Under the pieces are notes generated by a model. That model ran no database searches and was not told the DNA's origin. It was given only the letters and a program-made list of their open reading frames with translations. A program made the position numbers and the translations under genes. A stretch of DNA of 64,000 nt. Source: an uncultured Bacteroidia bacterium (lineage in GTDB: Bacteria; Bacteroidota; Bacteroidia; Bacteroidales; UBA932). Location of the stretch: contig CADBAY010000007.1 in the NCBI GenBank assembly GCA_902792815.1, positions 41,744 to 105,743 on the forward strand. Reading direction: 5' to 3'. Of this stretch, positions 9,094 to 17,800 are shown in pieces. How positions within the stretch are numbered: the first letter of the stretch is position 1; every line of letters starts with the position of its first letter.

Positions 9094-10231
9094 TTGCTAT
9101 CCTTGCGACTTCGGCGTTCGTCTCGAATATATCTTCGATGGACGGATCTGCTACAAAATTCAAGCCGCGAAGACATTTTTCGTTGATTCTCGAAATGTCA
9201 TAGAATCCGATGAGCCCTTTGAGGTAGGCGGCGACTGCCACCTCGTTGGCTGCATTAAGGGCGCAGGGTGCATTGCCGCCGCGTTCGATGGCCTCGTAGG
9301 CCAGCCTCAGATTTGGGAAACGGTCTGTGTCGGGCGACTCGAAATTCAGACTGCCGAGAGTTTTAAAATCGAGCCGCTTGCAGCCCACATCCAACCTTGC
9401 GGGGAACGAGAGCGCCAGGCCTATGGGCACTCTCATGTCGGGGCTGCCCAGCTGCGCTATCACCGCGCCGTCTTCAAATTCTACCATGGAATGGATAATG
9501 GACTCAGGGTGTACTACCACGTTGATGTCATAGGGCTGGACATCGAAGAGCCAGCGGGCCTCGATCAACTCGAAGCCTTTGTTCATCAGGGTGGCGGAAT
9601 CGATGGTGACCTTGGCTCCCATATCCCAGTTGGGATGCTTGAGGGCGTCGGCGGCGGTGGCTCCCTCTATCCGCTGGCGCTCCCAGGTGCGGAAAGGGCC
9701 GCCGGATGCGGTGAGGTGGATTTTGTGTATCGTATTGCCCTGGGCTCCCAGCAGGCACTGGAAGATGGCGGAATGCTCTGAATCGACGGGCAGGATCACT
9801 GCGCCGTTCTCGCGCATGGTGCGCATTACGATGGAGCCTGCCGCTACCAGCGTCTCTTTATTGGCGAGAGCCACTATCTTGCCCGCCTTGAGCGCTTCAA
9901 GCGTGGGGCGCAGGCCGCTGAAGCCCACCATGGCACCAACCACTATGTCCACGCTCTCCGAACGCACCAGCGAGCACAGGCTTCCGACACCGGTCCACGC
10001 CTTGGAGTCGCTGTCCTTGAGCAGTTCGCAGAGCTTGGGATAGCGGGCCTCGTTGCATATGACTACATTGTTTACGTCAAACTCAAGTGCCTGGGCTGCA
10101 AGCAGTTCAACATTGCTGCCGGCAGAAATCATCTCTACCTCGAAAAGGTCGCGGTGCTGCCGCACAACGTCGAGGGTCTGGGTGCCTATCGAGCCGGTGG
10201 AGCCCAGAATTGCTATCCTGCGTTTACTCAT
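9077..10231 (-). CDS. dxr: 1-deoxy-D-xylulose 5-phosphate reductoisomerase
   Basis: A 384-residue cytosolic enzyme of the MEP isoprenoid pathway, converting DXP to MEP with NADPH. The N-terminal nucleotide motif is ILGSTGSIGTQTLDVV (residues 8-23). The catalytic and metal region contains ILPVDSEHSAIFQCLLG and LTASGGPFRTW, both signatures of Dxr. It ends with the C-terminal helical domain (NAANEVAVAAYL). The length is normal. The start ATG overlaps the stop of the upstream small membrane-protein gene (ATGAGTAA), and its end overlaps rseP, so the genes are probably co-translated. Confidence 0.98.
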   Translation of the reverse strand: MSKRRIAILGSTGSIGTQTLDVVRQHRDLFEVEMISAGSNVELLAAQALEFDVNNVVICNEARYPKLCELLKDSDSKAWTGVGSLCSLVRSESVDIVVGAMVGFSGLRPTLEALKAGKIVALANKETLVAAGSIVMRTMRENGAVILPVDSEHSAIFQCLLGAQGNTIHKIHLTASGGPFRTWERQRIEGATAADALKHPNWDMGAKVTIDSATLMNKGFELIEARWLFDVQPYDINVVVHPESIIHSMVEFEDGAVIAQLGSPDMRVPIGLALSFPARLDVGCKRLDFKTLGSLNFESPDTDRFPNLRLAYEAIERGGNAPCALNAANEVAVAAYLKGLIGFYDISRINEKCLRGLNFVADPSIEDIFETNAEVARIANGCIS

Positions 10232-10580
10232 TTTCGCTTACAAGCAGGCTGTCGATGTTTATGGTGGTGTCGCCCGACAAGACCCTGGAGAGATTCTCGG
10301 AGTAGAGCTTCCAGCGGGTCAGGGCGCTCTCAAGAGAGTCGATCTTGATGGCGTTGTCAACTGCCTGGCGGCGGAAGTGCGCGTCGGGGTAGCCGGGTAT
10401 GGTAGTGCGCAGCGGGGTAAGGGCAATCAGGGCGTAGAGGCTTCCCAGCACCACCACGAAAGCCGTGATACCGGTAAGTACCATGCCGAGGCGGGTAAAG
10501 CGCAGCGAGCGCACCTCCCTGTGGGTGGAGTCCTCGGTGACAGTGAGGCGATATACCTTGTTGAGTTTGTTTTTACCCAT
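10224..10580 (-). CDS. Small single-pass membrane protein upstream of dxr
   Basis: A 118-residue protein beginning MGKNKLNKVYRLTV. It has a basic cytoplasmic N-terminus and one strong membrane segment (LGMVLTGITAFVVVLGSLYA, roughly residues 30-52). The periplasmic tail is acidic and helical, with RRQAVDNAIKIDSLESAL. It resembles the N-terminal anchor of Bacteroidota M23 peptidases but stops before any peptidase domain. I chose the ATG at 10580 rather than the in-frame ATG at 10604, because the ruvX promoter box occupies 10589-10596. It overlaps dxr by 8 bp. The function is unknown. A TATCTTTG box on the reverse strand at 10706-10713, inside ruvX, is a weak candidate promoter for this operon. 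Confidence 0.7.
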   Translation of the reverse strand: MGKNKLNKVYRLTVTEDSTHREVRSLRFTRLGMVLTGITAFVVVLGSLYALIALTPLRTTIPGYPDAHFRRQAVDNAIKIDSLESALTRWKLYSENLSRVLSGDTTINIDSLLVSENE

Positions 10581-10588
10581 ATTATTCG

Positions 10589-10596
10589 TACTTTTG
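10589..10596 (+). promoter_or_regulatory. -7 box of the ruvX promoter (leaderless)
   Basis: TACTTTTG matches the Bacteroidota TAnnTTTG element. It ends 6 nt before the ruvX ATG, so transcription would start at or beside the A of ATG. Confidence 0.65.
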
Positions 10597-10602
10597 CGGT
10601 TC

Positions 10603-11016
10603 ATGGACAGGATAATCGGAATTGACTATGGCAGGGCGCGGGTAGGGCTCGCTCAGAGCGACCCGCTTGGTATCTTTGCCTCTCCGCTTGAAACTGTCCC
10701 TGCTGCAAAGATAATAGATTATCTTCAAAAATACGCCCTTGGGGAGACTATATCCAAGTTTGTCGTGGGCTATCCCCTCAATCTTGACGGATCCCACGCC
10801 GAGGCCGCGGCCGATGTGGACGTTTTTCTCGCTCAGTTGGCAAAAGCCTTTCCGGATGTGCCCGTGGCACTTGAGGACGAGCGCTTTACCTCTGTGCTGG
10901 CACACAGGGCAATGATCGAGGGCGGAATGAAAAAAAGCGAAAGGCGCAACAAGATGTCGGTAGACAAAATAAGCGCCGCCATTATATTACAAGCATATTT
11001 GGACAAGAAACAATGA
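10603..11016 (+). CDS. ruvX: Holliday junction resolvase-like RuvX (YqgF)
   Basis: A 137-residue cytosolic protein with an RNase H-like fold. The first acidic motif is GIDYGRARVGLA (residues 6-17) and the YqgF signature VVGYPLNLDG lies in the middle. ALEDERFTS precedes the last conserved Asp in KMSVDKISAAIIL. Family members process rRNA precursors and have been proposed to resolve recombination junctions. I chose the ATG at 10603; the longer frame upstream would run through the promoter and the divergent gene. The stop overlaps the def start (ATGA). Confidence 0.93.
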   Translation: MDRIIGIDYGRARVGLAQSDPLGIFASPLETVPAAKIIDYLQKYALGETISKFVVGYPLNLDGSHAEAAADVDVFLAQLAKAFPDVPVALEDERFTSVLAHRAMIEGGMKKSERRNKMSVDKISAAIILQAYLDKKQ

Positions 11017-11567
11017 TCCAGCCTATTTACCTCTACGGTTCGGAAGTGCTTCGCCAGAAGGCTGCCGAGGCCGATCTGACCAAGAAGGAAGAGCTGTCGG
11101 CGCTTATCGTCGACCTTAAAGATACACTCGAGCGTTCCGAGGGCTGCGGGCTTGCAGCTCCCCAGATAGGTGTAAGCCTGCGTGTGGTAATAGTTGACGG
11201 CGACGTGATGCAGGATGTGTATCCTTACCTTAAAGGATTCAAGCGCACCATCATCAATCCCCAGATATTGGAAGAAAGCGCTTCGCAGTGCGAATACGAA
11301 GAGGGCTGCCTGAGCGTGCCCGGCGTGTATTGCAATGTGAGGCGTCCCGAAAGCATCAAACTGCGCTACTGGGGCGAGGATTTCCAGGAGCATACCGAGG
11401 TGTTCGACAAATTCGCCGCCCGCATGATCCAGCACGAACTCTCCCACCTCGACGGAGTGCTTTTCACCGACCTTGTGGCTCCCATCCGCCGCAAAATGAT
11501 AGGGAAGAAACTCATCAACATCTCCCACGGCAAAGTCGCCACGCGTTATAACGCAAAAATTAAATAA
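11013..11567 (+). CDS. def: Peptide deformylase
   Basis: A 184-residue cytosolic metalloenzyme that removes the N-formyl group from nascent proteins. All three motifs are present: GCGLAAPQIG (motif 1, about residues 44-53), EEGCLSVP with the metal-binding Cys (motif 2), and QHELSHLDG with the HExxH metal site (motif 3). The length is normal. Its start overlaps the ruvX stop by 4 bp, so the two genes form one transcription unit. Confidence 0.97.
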   Translation: MIQPIYLYGSEVLRQKAAEADLTKKEELSALIVDLKDTLERSEGCGLAAPQIGVSLRVVIVDGDVMQDVYPYLKGFKRTIINPQILEESASQCEYEEGCLSVPGVYCNVRRPESIKLRYWGEDFQEHTEVFDKFAARMIQHELSHLDGVLFTDLVAPIRRKMIGKKLINISHGKVATRYNAKIK

Positions 11568-11625
11568 TCCATTAGGTGTTTTTTGCTTATGTGGTGTATT
11601 GTTATATAAACAATTACATCACAAT

Positions 11626-11760
11626 ATGCGCATTCACTACATTCAGCCCGAAGCCTGCGAAGTGGAGGCCGGGTATCTATTCGCTTTAGCGGCCAGTCCC
11701 GCCGAGAGTGAAGGCTCTCTGGAGGGTTTTGACAACGAATTCCCCGAAATTCAATGGTAA
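11626..11760 (+). CDS. Small ORF (44 codons) directly upstream of GLUG lipoprotein
   Basis: The frame encodes 44 residues, starting MRIHYIQPEACEVEAGYLFA and ending FDNEFPEIQW. The start M-basic-x-x-Y-x-x-P-E and the acidic tail resemble the short peptides that Bacteroidales often carry upstream of surface lipoprotein genes. Its stop is followed at once by AGGAGG, an unusually strong Shine-Dalgarno for this phylum, 7 nt before the ATG of the next gene, so translation may be coupled. There is no clear TAnnTTTG box upstream. It has no signal peptide or membrane segment. The coding assignment rests on amino-acid character and position only. Confidence 0.5.
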   Translation: MRIHYIQPEACEVEAGYLFALAASPAESEGSLEGFDNEFPEIQW

Positions 11761-11773
11761 AGGAGGACGTATT

Positions 11774-14212
11774 ATGAAAAAGATTTTCACACTCGCCGTC
11801 CTTGCATTGACGGTTTTGGCTTGCAACAAAGAGATTGCAGAGAAGCAGATTGCTATTGCAGAAGGAGAGAAAGTGTACACTTCTTTTACTGCTTTTGGTG
11901 AGGACCTTTCAAAGGTCGCTTTAAATTTTGCAGAGGCCCAGAATGCCAAATGGGAAGACTCCGACCAGGTGGCTGTCTTTGATGGCAGCGCCAAGAATGT
12001 ATTCTCTATAAAGTCCGGGTCCAACACCGGCGCTTCAGCTGTGTTCGAAGGCGAGGTCACCGATGGTGCAGCTACGCTCTGGGCAGTTTATCCTGCCGAT
12101 GCAGGAGTTGCACTTAGCGGATCTGATATTCAAATTGAAGTTCCGGCCCAGCAGAATATACCTTCTGGCGCCATTGCTGACCCTAAGGCTCTGGTTGCAG
12201 TTGCTTCAGCAGCTAAAGGCGAGGCTATGGCTTTCAAGCAGGTTTGCGGTTTGCTTAAACTGACCTTCACTGCCCAAAACGTCTCTAAAATAACCATATC
12301 GGGTCAGGCAATATGCGGTCAGGCGACAGTTGGTGTTGACGGAGCGGTAAAATCTGCCGCATCTGCATCGGGTACTATCACCGTTACCCATGCTGACGGC
12401 GTTTTCCCTGCAGGAACTTATTATGTGCCTGTTCTTCCTGGCACTACGGCTGCTGGTGCATTCTCAATTTGTCTGATTAAAGGGGCTTCCACATCGGAGC
12501 GTGCTGTCAGCTCGGCAGTGACTTTCGAGCGTGCAAAGGGCCGCGATGCAGGATCTCTTGATAAATTGCCTACGACATCTGTCATCCGCACAAAAGAAGA
12601 GCTGTTCGAATGGAACAATAATCGTGTTACTGGAACAGAAGAATCCGTTACCATCGCCGCCGATATCGACATGGAGAAAGACCCTTGGACACCCAAGGAT
12701 TTCAACGGGACATTCGACGGTAAAGGTCATAAGATTTACAATATCAATGTGACTCGCAATTCCAACGCATGTTTTATCAATTCCCTTACCGGTACCATGA
12801 AGGATGTCGTTTTCGGATCCTCCGACGGCTCTACCTATGATGGGTACAGTGCATTTGTGCAGAACAATCCTACTGATGGCAATACCTGGCGTTATGTTGG
12901 CTTGGTGACCAGGCTCCAGGCCGGTGCATCACTTGAAAATGTTACCAACTATGCTGCCGTCACCGTCGATGAAAATTCTATCAGCAAGACCCGTGTTGGA
13001 GGTCTTGTGGGAGTTATCGCCGGAACCGGCACGGTTATCAAGAGTTGCTATAATTACGGGACAGTCTCCAATCTTGCATCTACAGCCGCTGCTGCCAGTA
13101 ATATGGGCGGTGTAATAGGACGTATGGACTATACCATGACGCTGGAAAGTGTTTACAATTACGGGGAAGTGATTTGCAAGAATAACAAAGTGGTGCAGCT
13201 GGGCGGCATAGTTTCCGGTATCCAGTCGGAAACCACTATGAAGAACTGCTTCAACTATGGCAAAATTACGTATGAAGTTGAAAAGCTAAGTGGTGTAACC
13301 TATATAGGAGGCATTGCCGGCTATACTACACTTACTGAAGCTAATGAAGCAAAACTGAACAATTGCTGCAATTACGGCGAGATTACAGTAAGCAGTAAGG
13401 CGGGCGGCTCCAACCTGTATTTCGGCGGTGTTCTTGGTTACTCAAGATTAACTTCTCTTGATGGTTGCGGTAATTATGCCAACCTGTCATCCGACCACGG
13501 TCAGGTTGCCCGTATCGGCGGGGTTATTGGAGATGTTCATAATGCAACGACAATAATTAGTGGCTGCAATATGGGTAAAATTCAGTTTGCTCAGGATCCC
13601 GATACAGTTGTAGATGCATGGCAAGGAATTGGAGGTATAGTAGGATTTGCTGAGGGCTCTACAACTCCTACTATCCAGGGCTGTTTAAACGGTGGAAATA
13701 TATCTGTAGTATTTAACTCTACCGGCGGAACCTATGCTCGCTGTTGTGTCGGTGGTATCATTGGTATGCCTTATAGGAAGACTGTTATAAAGAATAATGA
13801 GAATGAGGCTAATATTGTGGTTCAGAACAATAATTCTGCGGCTACCCAATGTTGTGTCGGAGGTATTATCGGGCAAGATGATGGCGCCGCTTCCGCTTCA
13901 GATTATTCTGGCAATGTAAATCGTGGGACAGTTTCCGGTATTTCCGATAATGCCTTTACAGGTGGCCTTTATGGCAATATCGGCGTGGCAACGTCAATTG
14001 GCGGAGATAAGAGCTTCGGAAATGTTTCGGGAACGCACGCCGGTATTGTCGCTGGCGTTAATAAAGCGGCCAATATAGCTGTGACCATCTGCGATGCCGT
14101 GACTGTGAACGGAATAAAAAGAGAGTCTGCAAGCAGCGAATCTGAGTGGCTGTGTCCTTTTAATACCGGCATGATTCTACCTAATTACGTTGCTCACAGC
14201 AGCAGCGAGTAA
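11774..14212 (+). CDS. GLUG-repeat, fimbrillin-like surface lipoprotein
   Basis: An 812-residue lipoprotein (MKKIFTLAVLALTVLAC). Residues about 35-200 have a fimbrillin-like sandwich character (ISPG-type pattern KWEDSDQVAVFDGSAKNVF, then DGAATLWAVYPADAG). A linker with DPWTPKDFNGTFDGKGHKIY leads into about eight GLUG-type units, each with a GGIVG turn and a CxNYGxI/V strand (SCYNYGTV, NCFNYGKI, NCCNYGEI), predicting a right-handed beta-helix. The start is at the ATG 7 nt after AGGAGG. It is a full-length paralogue of the gene at 14836 but lacks that gene's C-terminal GDPD domain and is visibly richer in A+T. It is likely a surface adhesin or structural protein; the ligand is unknown. Confidence 0.85.
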   Translation: MKKIFTLAVLALTVLACNKEIAEKQIAIAEGEKVYTSFTAFGEDLSKVALNFAEAQNAKWEDSDQVAVFDGSAKNVFSIKSGSNTGASAVFEGEVTDGAATLWAVYPADAGVALSGSDIQIEVPAQQNIPSGAIADPKALVAVASAAKGEAMAFKQVCGLLKLTFTAQNVSKITISGQAICGQATVGVDGAVKSAASASGTITVTHADGVFPAGTYYVPVLPGTTAAGAFSICLIKGASTSERAVSSAVTFERAKGRDAGSLDKLPTTSVIRTKEELFEWNNNRVTGTEESVTIAADIDMEKDPWTPKDFNGTFDGKGHKIYNINVTRNSNACFINSLTGTMKDVVFGSSDGSTYDGYSAFVQNNPTDGNTWRYVGLVTRLQAGASLENVTNYAAVTVDENSISKTRVGGLVGVIAGTGTVIKSCYNYGTVSNLASTAAAASNMGGVIGRMDYTMTLESVYNYGEVICKNNKVVQLGGIVSGIQSETTMKNCFNYGKITYEVEKLSGVTYIGGIAGYTTLTEANEAKLNNCCNYGEITVSSKAGGSNLYFGGVLGYSRLTSLDGCGNYANLSSDHGQVARIGGVIGDVHNATTIISGCNMGKIQFAQDPDTVVDAWQGIGGIVGFAEGSTTPTIQGCLNGGNISVVFNSTGGTYARCCVGGIIGMPYRKTVIKNNENEANIVVQNNNSAATQCCVGGIIGQDDGAASASDYSGNVNRGTVSGISDNAFTGGLYGNIGVATSIGGDKSFGNVSGTHAGIVAGVNKAANIAVTICDAVTVNGIKRESASSESEWLCPFNTGMILPNYVAHSSSE

Positions 14213-14223
14213 GGCTCATGTTC

Positions 14224-14251
14224 AAGGGTCGGTCTTCGGGCCGGCCCTTTT
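14224..14251 (+). terminator. Rho-independent terminator after the first GLUG gene
   Basis: Nine-base arms AAGGGTCGG and CCGGCCCTT (one G-T pair) enclose an 8-nt loop, followed by TT, 11 bp after the stop codon. Confidence 0.75.
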
Positions 14252-14274
14252 GATATTATCAGCATCTGATGTCT

Positions 14275-14717
14275 CCCGTGTGCAAAAACGGTCCTTCCTG
14301 CCCCCGAGGCCTGCCCGCAGCGGCGTCCCGTGTGCAAAACGGGCCTCCCTGCCCCCGGGGCCTGCCCGCCGCGGCCTCCCGTGTGCAAAACGGCCCTTCC
14401 TGCCCCCGGGACCTGCCTGCCGCGGCCTCCCGTGTGCAAAACGGCCCTCCCTGCCCCCGGGACCTGTCTGCTGCGGCCTCCCGTGTGCAAATCGGCCCTT
14501 CCTGCCCCCGGGACCTGCCCGCCGCGGCCTCCCGTGTGCAAAACGGCCCTCCCTGCCCCCGAGACCTACTCGCCGCGGCCTCCCGTGTGCAAAACGGGCC
14601 TTCCTGCCCCCAGGACCTGCCAACTGCGGCCTCCCGTGTGCAAAACGGCCCTTCCTGCCCCCGGGATCTGCCAGCTGCGTCCTCCCGTGTGCAAAACAGG
14701 GCTTCCTGCCCCCGGCC
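14275..14717 (+). repeat. Tandem array of nine 51-bp units (family A)
   Basis: Nine units start with CCCGTGTGCAAA at 14275, 14327, 14378, 14429, 14480, 14531, 14582, 14633 and 14684. The spacing is 51 bp, except the first unit, which has one extra A. The best-conserved part is CCCGTGTGCAAAACGG followed by CTTCCTGCCCCCGG; the last 15 bp vary more. CCGT...ACGG can pair across a 7-nt loop in most units, but units 5 and 9 break it. 51 is divisible by three, so every frame without a stop in one unit stays open. This explains long spurious ORFs on both strands. The same unit recurs at 35.8 kb. It fills most of the 620-bp gap between the two GLUG genes. Confidence 0.92.
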
Positions 14718-14803
14718 AAAAGTATATTGACACAGCCGGCGGTCACCAAAGGCACTTTGCCCACAAAACGGGCGCTTTTTGAGGATGAAGGTTCAAAAAT
14801 GAT

Positions 14804-14811
14804 TATATTTG
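14804..14811 (+). promoter_or_regulatory. -7 box for the GLUG-GDPD gene
   Basis: TATATTTG matches TAnnTTTG, with TTTG at 14778-14781 (22-nt gap) as a possible -33 element. The ATG at 14836 gives a leader of about 18 nt. Confidence 0.6.
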
Positions 14812-14835
14812 TAAGTTATCGATCACGTAATTGAT

Positions 14836-17800
14836 ATGAAACTGCAACCTCTAGCACTAGTTGTGGCAGTATTGCCGGTAATCTTCTCCTGCACCCGGGA
14901 AGCCGGAATGGAGCAGCCGTCCCCAACCCGGGCCGATAAAGTCGCCATCACCCTTCAAGCCACAGGGGAGAGTCCCGCCGACTCTAAAGCTACCCTTGAA
15001 TTCCCCTCCGTCAAGTGGCAAGACTCCGACCAGATCGCCATCTTTGACGGCACGGCCAAGAATATCTTCAGCATTCCCGAAGGCGGCAATTACGGCACTT
15101 CCGCAAGCTTTTCCGGCACAGTGACGGAAGGCGCCGCTGAGCTTTACGCGGTAAGTCCGGCTGTCGCCGGTACTGCGCTCGCAGGCAGCCTGCTGACTGT
15201 CAATATCCCCTCCGTGCAAAGCATCCCCTCAGGGCTCACGGCCGCTCCTGAGGCCCTTGTGTGCGTTGCCAAGGCGCAGCAGGGGGCGCTTCAGTTTCGT
15301 AATGTGGTTTCGCTCATAAAGATCAGTATATCAGCCGAAAACGTCACCTCTGCCATAATCAGCGGAACCAATTTGTCCGGCACGGCCAGAGTGAACTCCG
15401 ACGGTACGCTCGCCCAGCCGCTCAAGACCTCCGGCACCATTGAACTCAAGCCTTCCGCCGCTACATTCACTCCCGGGGACTATTATGCCGCCGTCTTGCC
15501 CGGCAGTACGCCACCCGGAGGCTTCTCCATAGCGCTCATCCGCTCCGACGGCCTCTCCTGCACCCGCACTTCCACCCGCACCCAGACCTTCACGCGCAAC
15601 GGCTGCAAGTCTGTAGGCGACATAAGTTCTGCCGCGGCGTGGAGCAATATCATTTACACGAAGGCACAGCTCTTTACCTGGAACGATAGCCGCAACCCTT
15701 CCGATGCCTCCGACGCCCCCATACTCGGCGCCGATATAGACATGGAAATGACTCCGTGGACCCCAAAGAACTTTGCGGGTACTTTTGACGGCCGCGGCCA
15801 CAAGCTCTACAACATCAACGTAAGCACCAATAACTACGCGGGATTCCTCCGCGAGCTCACCGGAGGCGCTTCGGTCAAAGACCTTGTTATCGGCAGCTCC
15901 GACGGCGTTATCTACGATGGCCAGAGCATCATAAAGCATAGCAAGTCAGCCAATAACTACACCTGGTACTACGCCGGAGCTATAGCCAAGGTATCCGGGA
16001 CAAGCACGGTCAGCAACGTCACCAATTTCGCTACGGTTGAGGTAGCGTCCGATGCCACAAGTAAAACCCGCACAGGCGGAATTGTGGGCAATTGGAACAG
16101 CACCGGCAGCATAAAAAGCTGCACTAATTATGGCGCAGTACGTAACAACGCCGCAACAACCGGCCAGGCAAGCCAGTCGGACGCCACCTCCAACGGCAGC
16201 CTCGTTGGCGGAGTGCTCGGCTTTTTCGATGTTCGCTCAACCATTGATGACTGCTCTAACTACGGCTCCGTCACCACAGTCAACCCCGGTGTGTCCGCCA
16301 TAGGCGGCGTGGTGGGTTATGACGGACGTGGCTCCACCGTCAAAGACTGCACAAACGGCGGGCAAGTCAAGCATCAGGCAAAAACCCTGGTCTCCGATAC
16401 GGCGGTCGGCGGCGTTATAGCTTACGCCCAGGGCACATCCAGCACGTACGGATCCGTACGGACCTGCTCCAACGGAGGAGCGGTATCAGCTGGCGGAAAC
16501 GACAAGATAATAAGAGTGGGCGGCGTGAGCGGCTACACCGATTACTACAATGTGAGCGGATGCTCCAACAGCGGCGCCATTAGTTATTCCAACACTTCTG
16601 CCACCACCCAGTACATCGCCATAGCGGGCATCTGCGCCCATACCTACCACGGCTGTATCATCAGCTCCTGCACCAACCAGGGCTCCATAAGCTCCGATAA
16701 GCCTCAGGTCAACCGCGTCGGAGGCATAGTGGGTACACTTAATTCCAGCGCCGCCCGCAATTGTACCAACAAGGGCTCCGTCACGCTGGACAATTCGGCA
16801 AAGGTCATTACCAACTGGGAGTCGGTAGGAGGCATTGCAGGTTTTGCCGAGGGCGAAACCGGAATACGGGAGATTACGGGCTGTACTAACGAGGGCTCTG
16901 TTACGGCCGTTGTCAATACCACCGGACGCGATACTCCGGGGCGGGTTGCCGCCGGAGGAATAGTCGGCTCGCCCCATACTGCATATGCCGTGACGAACAA
17001 TATCAACAAGGGCGACGTATCTCTGCAGAACAAGCATGCAAGCACTCCTTACGCTTATGCGGGGGGCATCTTCGGATTTGACGCAGCCTCCACCAGCGGT
17101 TCTTCAGTAGCGTCGAACCACAATTATGGCGCGGTCGGCATAGTCTCCGGAAAAACGGGCTACAGCGGCGTCGGAGGCCTGTTCGGCACCATTTCCAATG
17201 CTACTCCCATAACGGACAACCGCAATTACGGCTCAGTATCGGGAACCGTGGCCGGAGGAGTTGCGGGCATAAACGCCTGCGAATTCAAGGCTGTGGTATG
17301 CGACGCCGCCACGGTGAACGGTGTAACGTATCCTGACGCCTCAAACAAGGAGGCCTGGGCATGTCCGTCTTCTACTGGCACGATAACGGTAACCGTTACC
17401 CCTCATTCCGATCCCGAGGCGGAGCCGGTTGAGGATGAAGCTCCCAAGCCCCTCGACCCCGGCAATAAAGTGGTCGCCCACAGGGGCGGAGCCACCGAAT
17501 GCGGTTATCCCGACAATTCCAGGGCCGCCCTCCGGTATGCTATGAACCTGGGCTGCTACGCCAGCGAGTGCGACATCTACTGGACTTCCGACAATGATGT
17601 GATAGTGGCTCACGCCGACAGCAAAGACCAGGTGAACGGTATGAACCCCTGGGAGCATACCGCTGCCGAAATCATAGCGGCAAAGCGCTTGAGCAACTAC
17701 GAACGCATCCCCACGCTCTCGGAGTACATCGACATAGTGATGGAGACCGGCAGCAAGACAAAACTCCTGCTTGATATCAAGATGATAGATAATCCTTCAG

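Noticed and set aside
14275-14717. CRISPR array
   Set aside because: The whole 51-bp unit is similar between copies; there are no unique spacers of 30 bp or so and no cas genes.
14190-14834. Long ORFs on both strands over the 51-bp array (also 14222-14764, 14269-14730, 14330-14782)
   Set aside because: The 51-bp period is a multiple of three, so any stop-free frame in one unit stays open. The Pro/Cys-rich translations in several frames at once are an artefact of the repeat.
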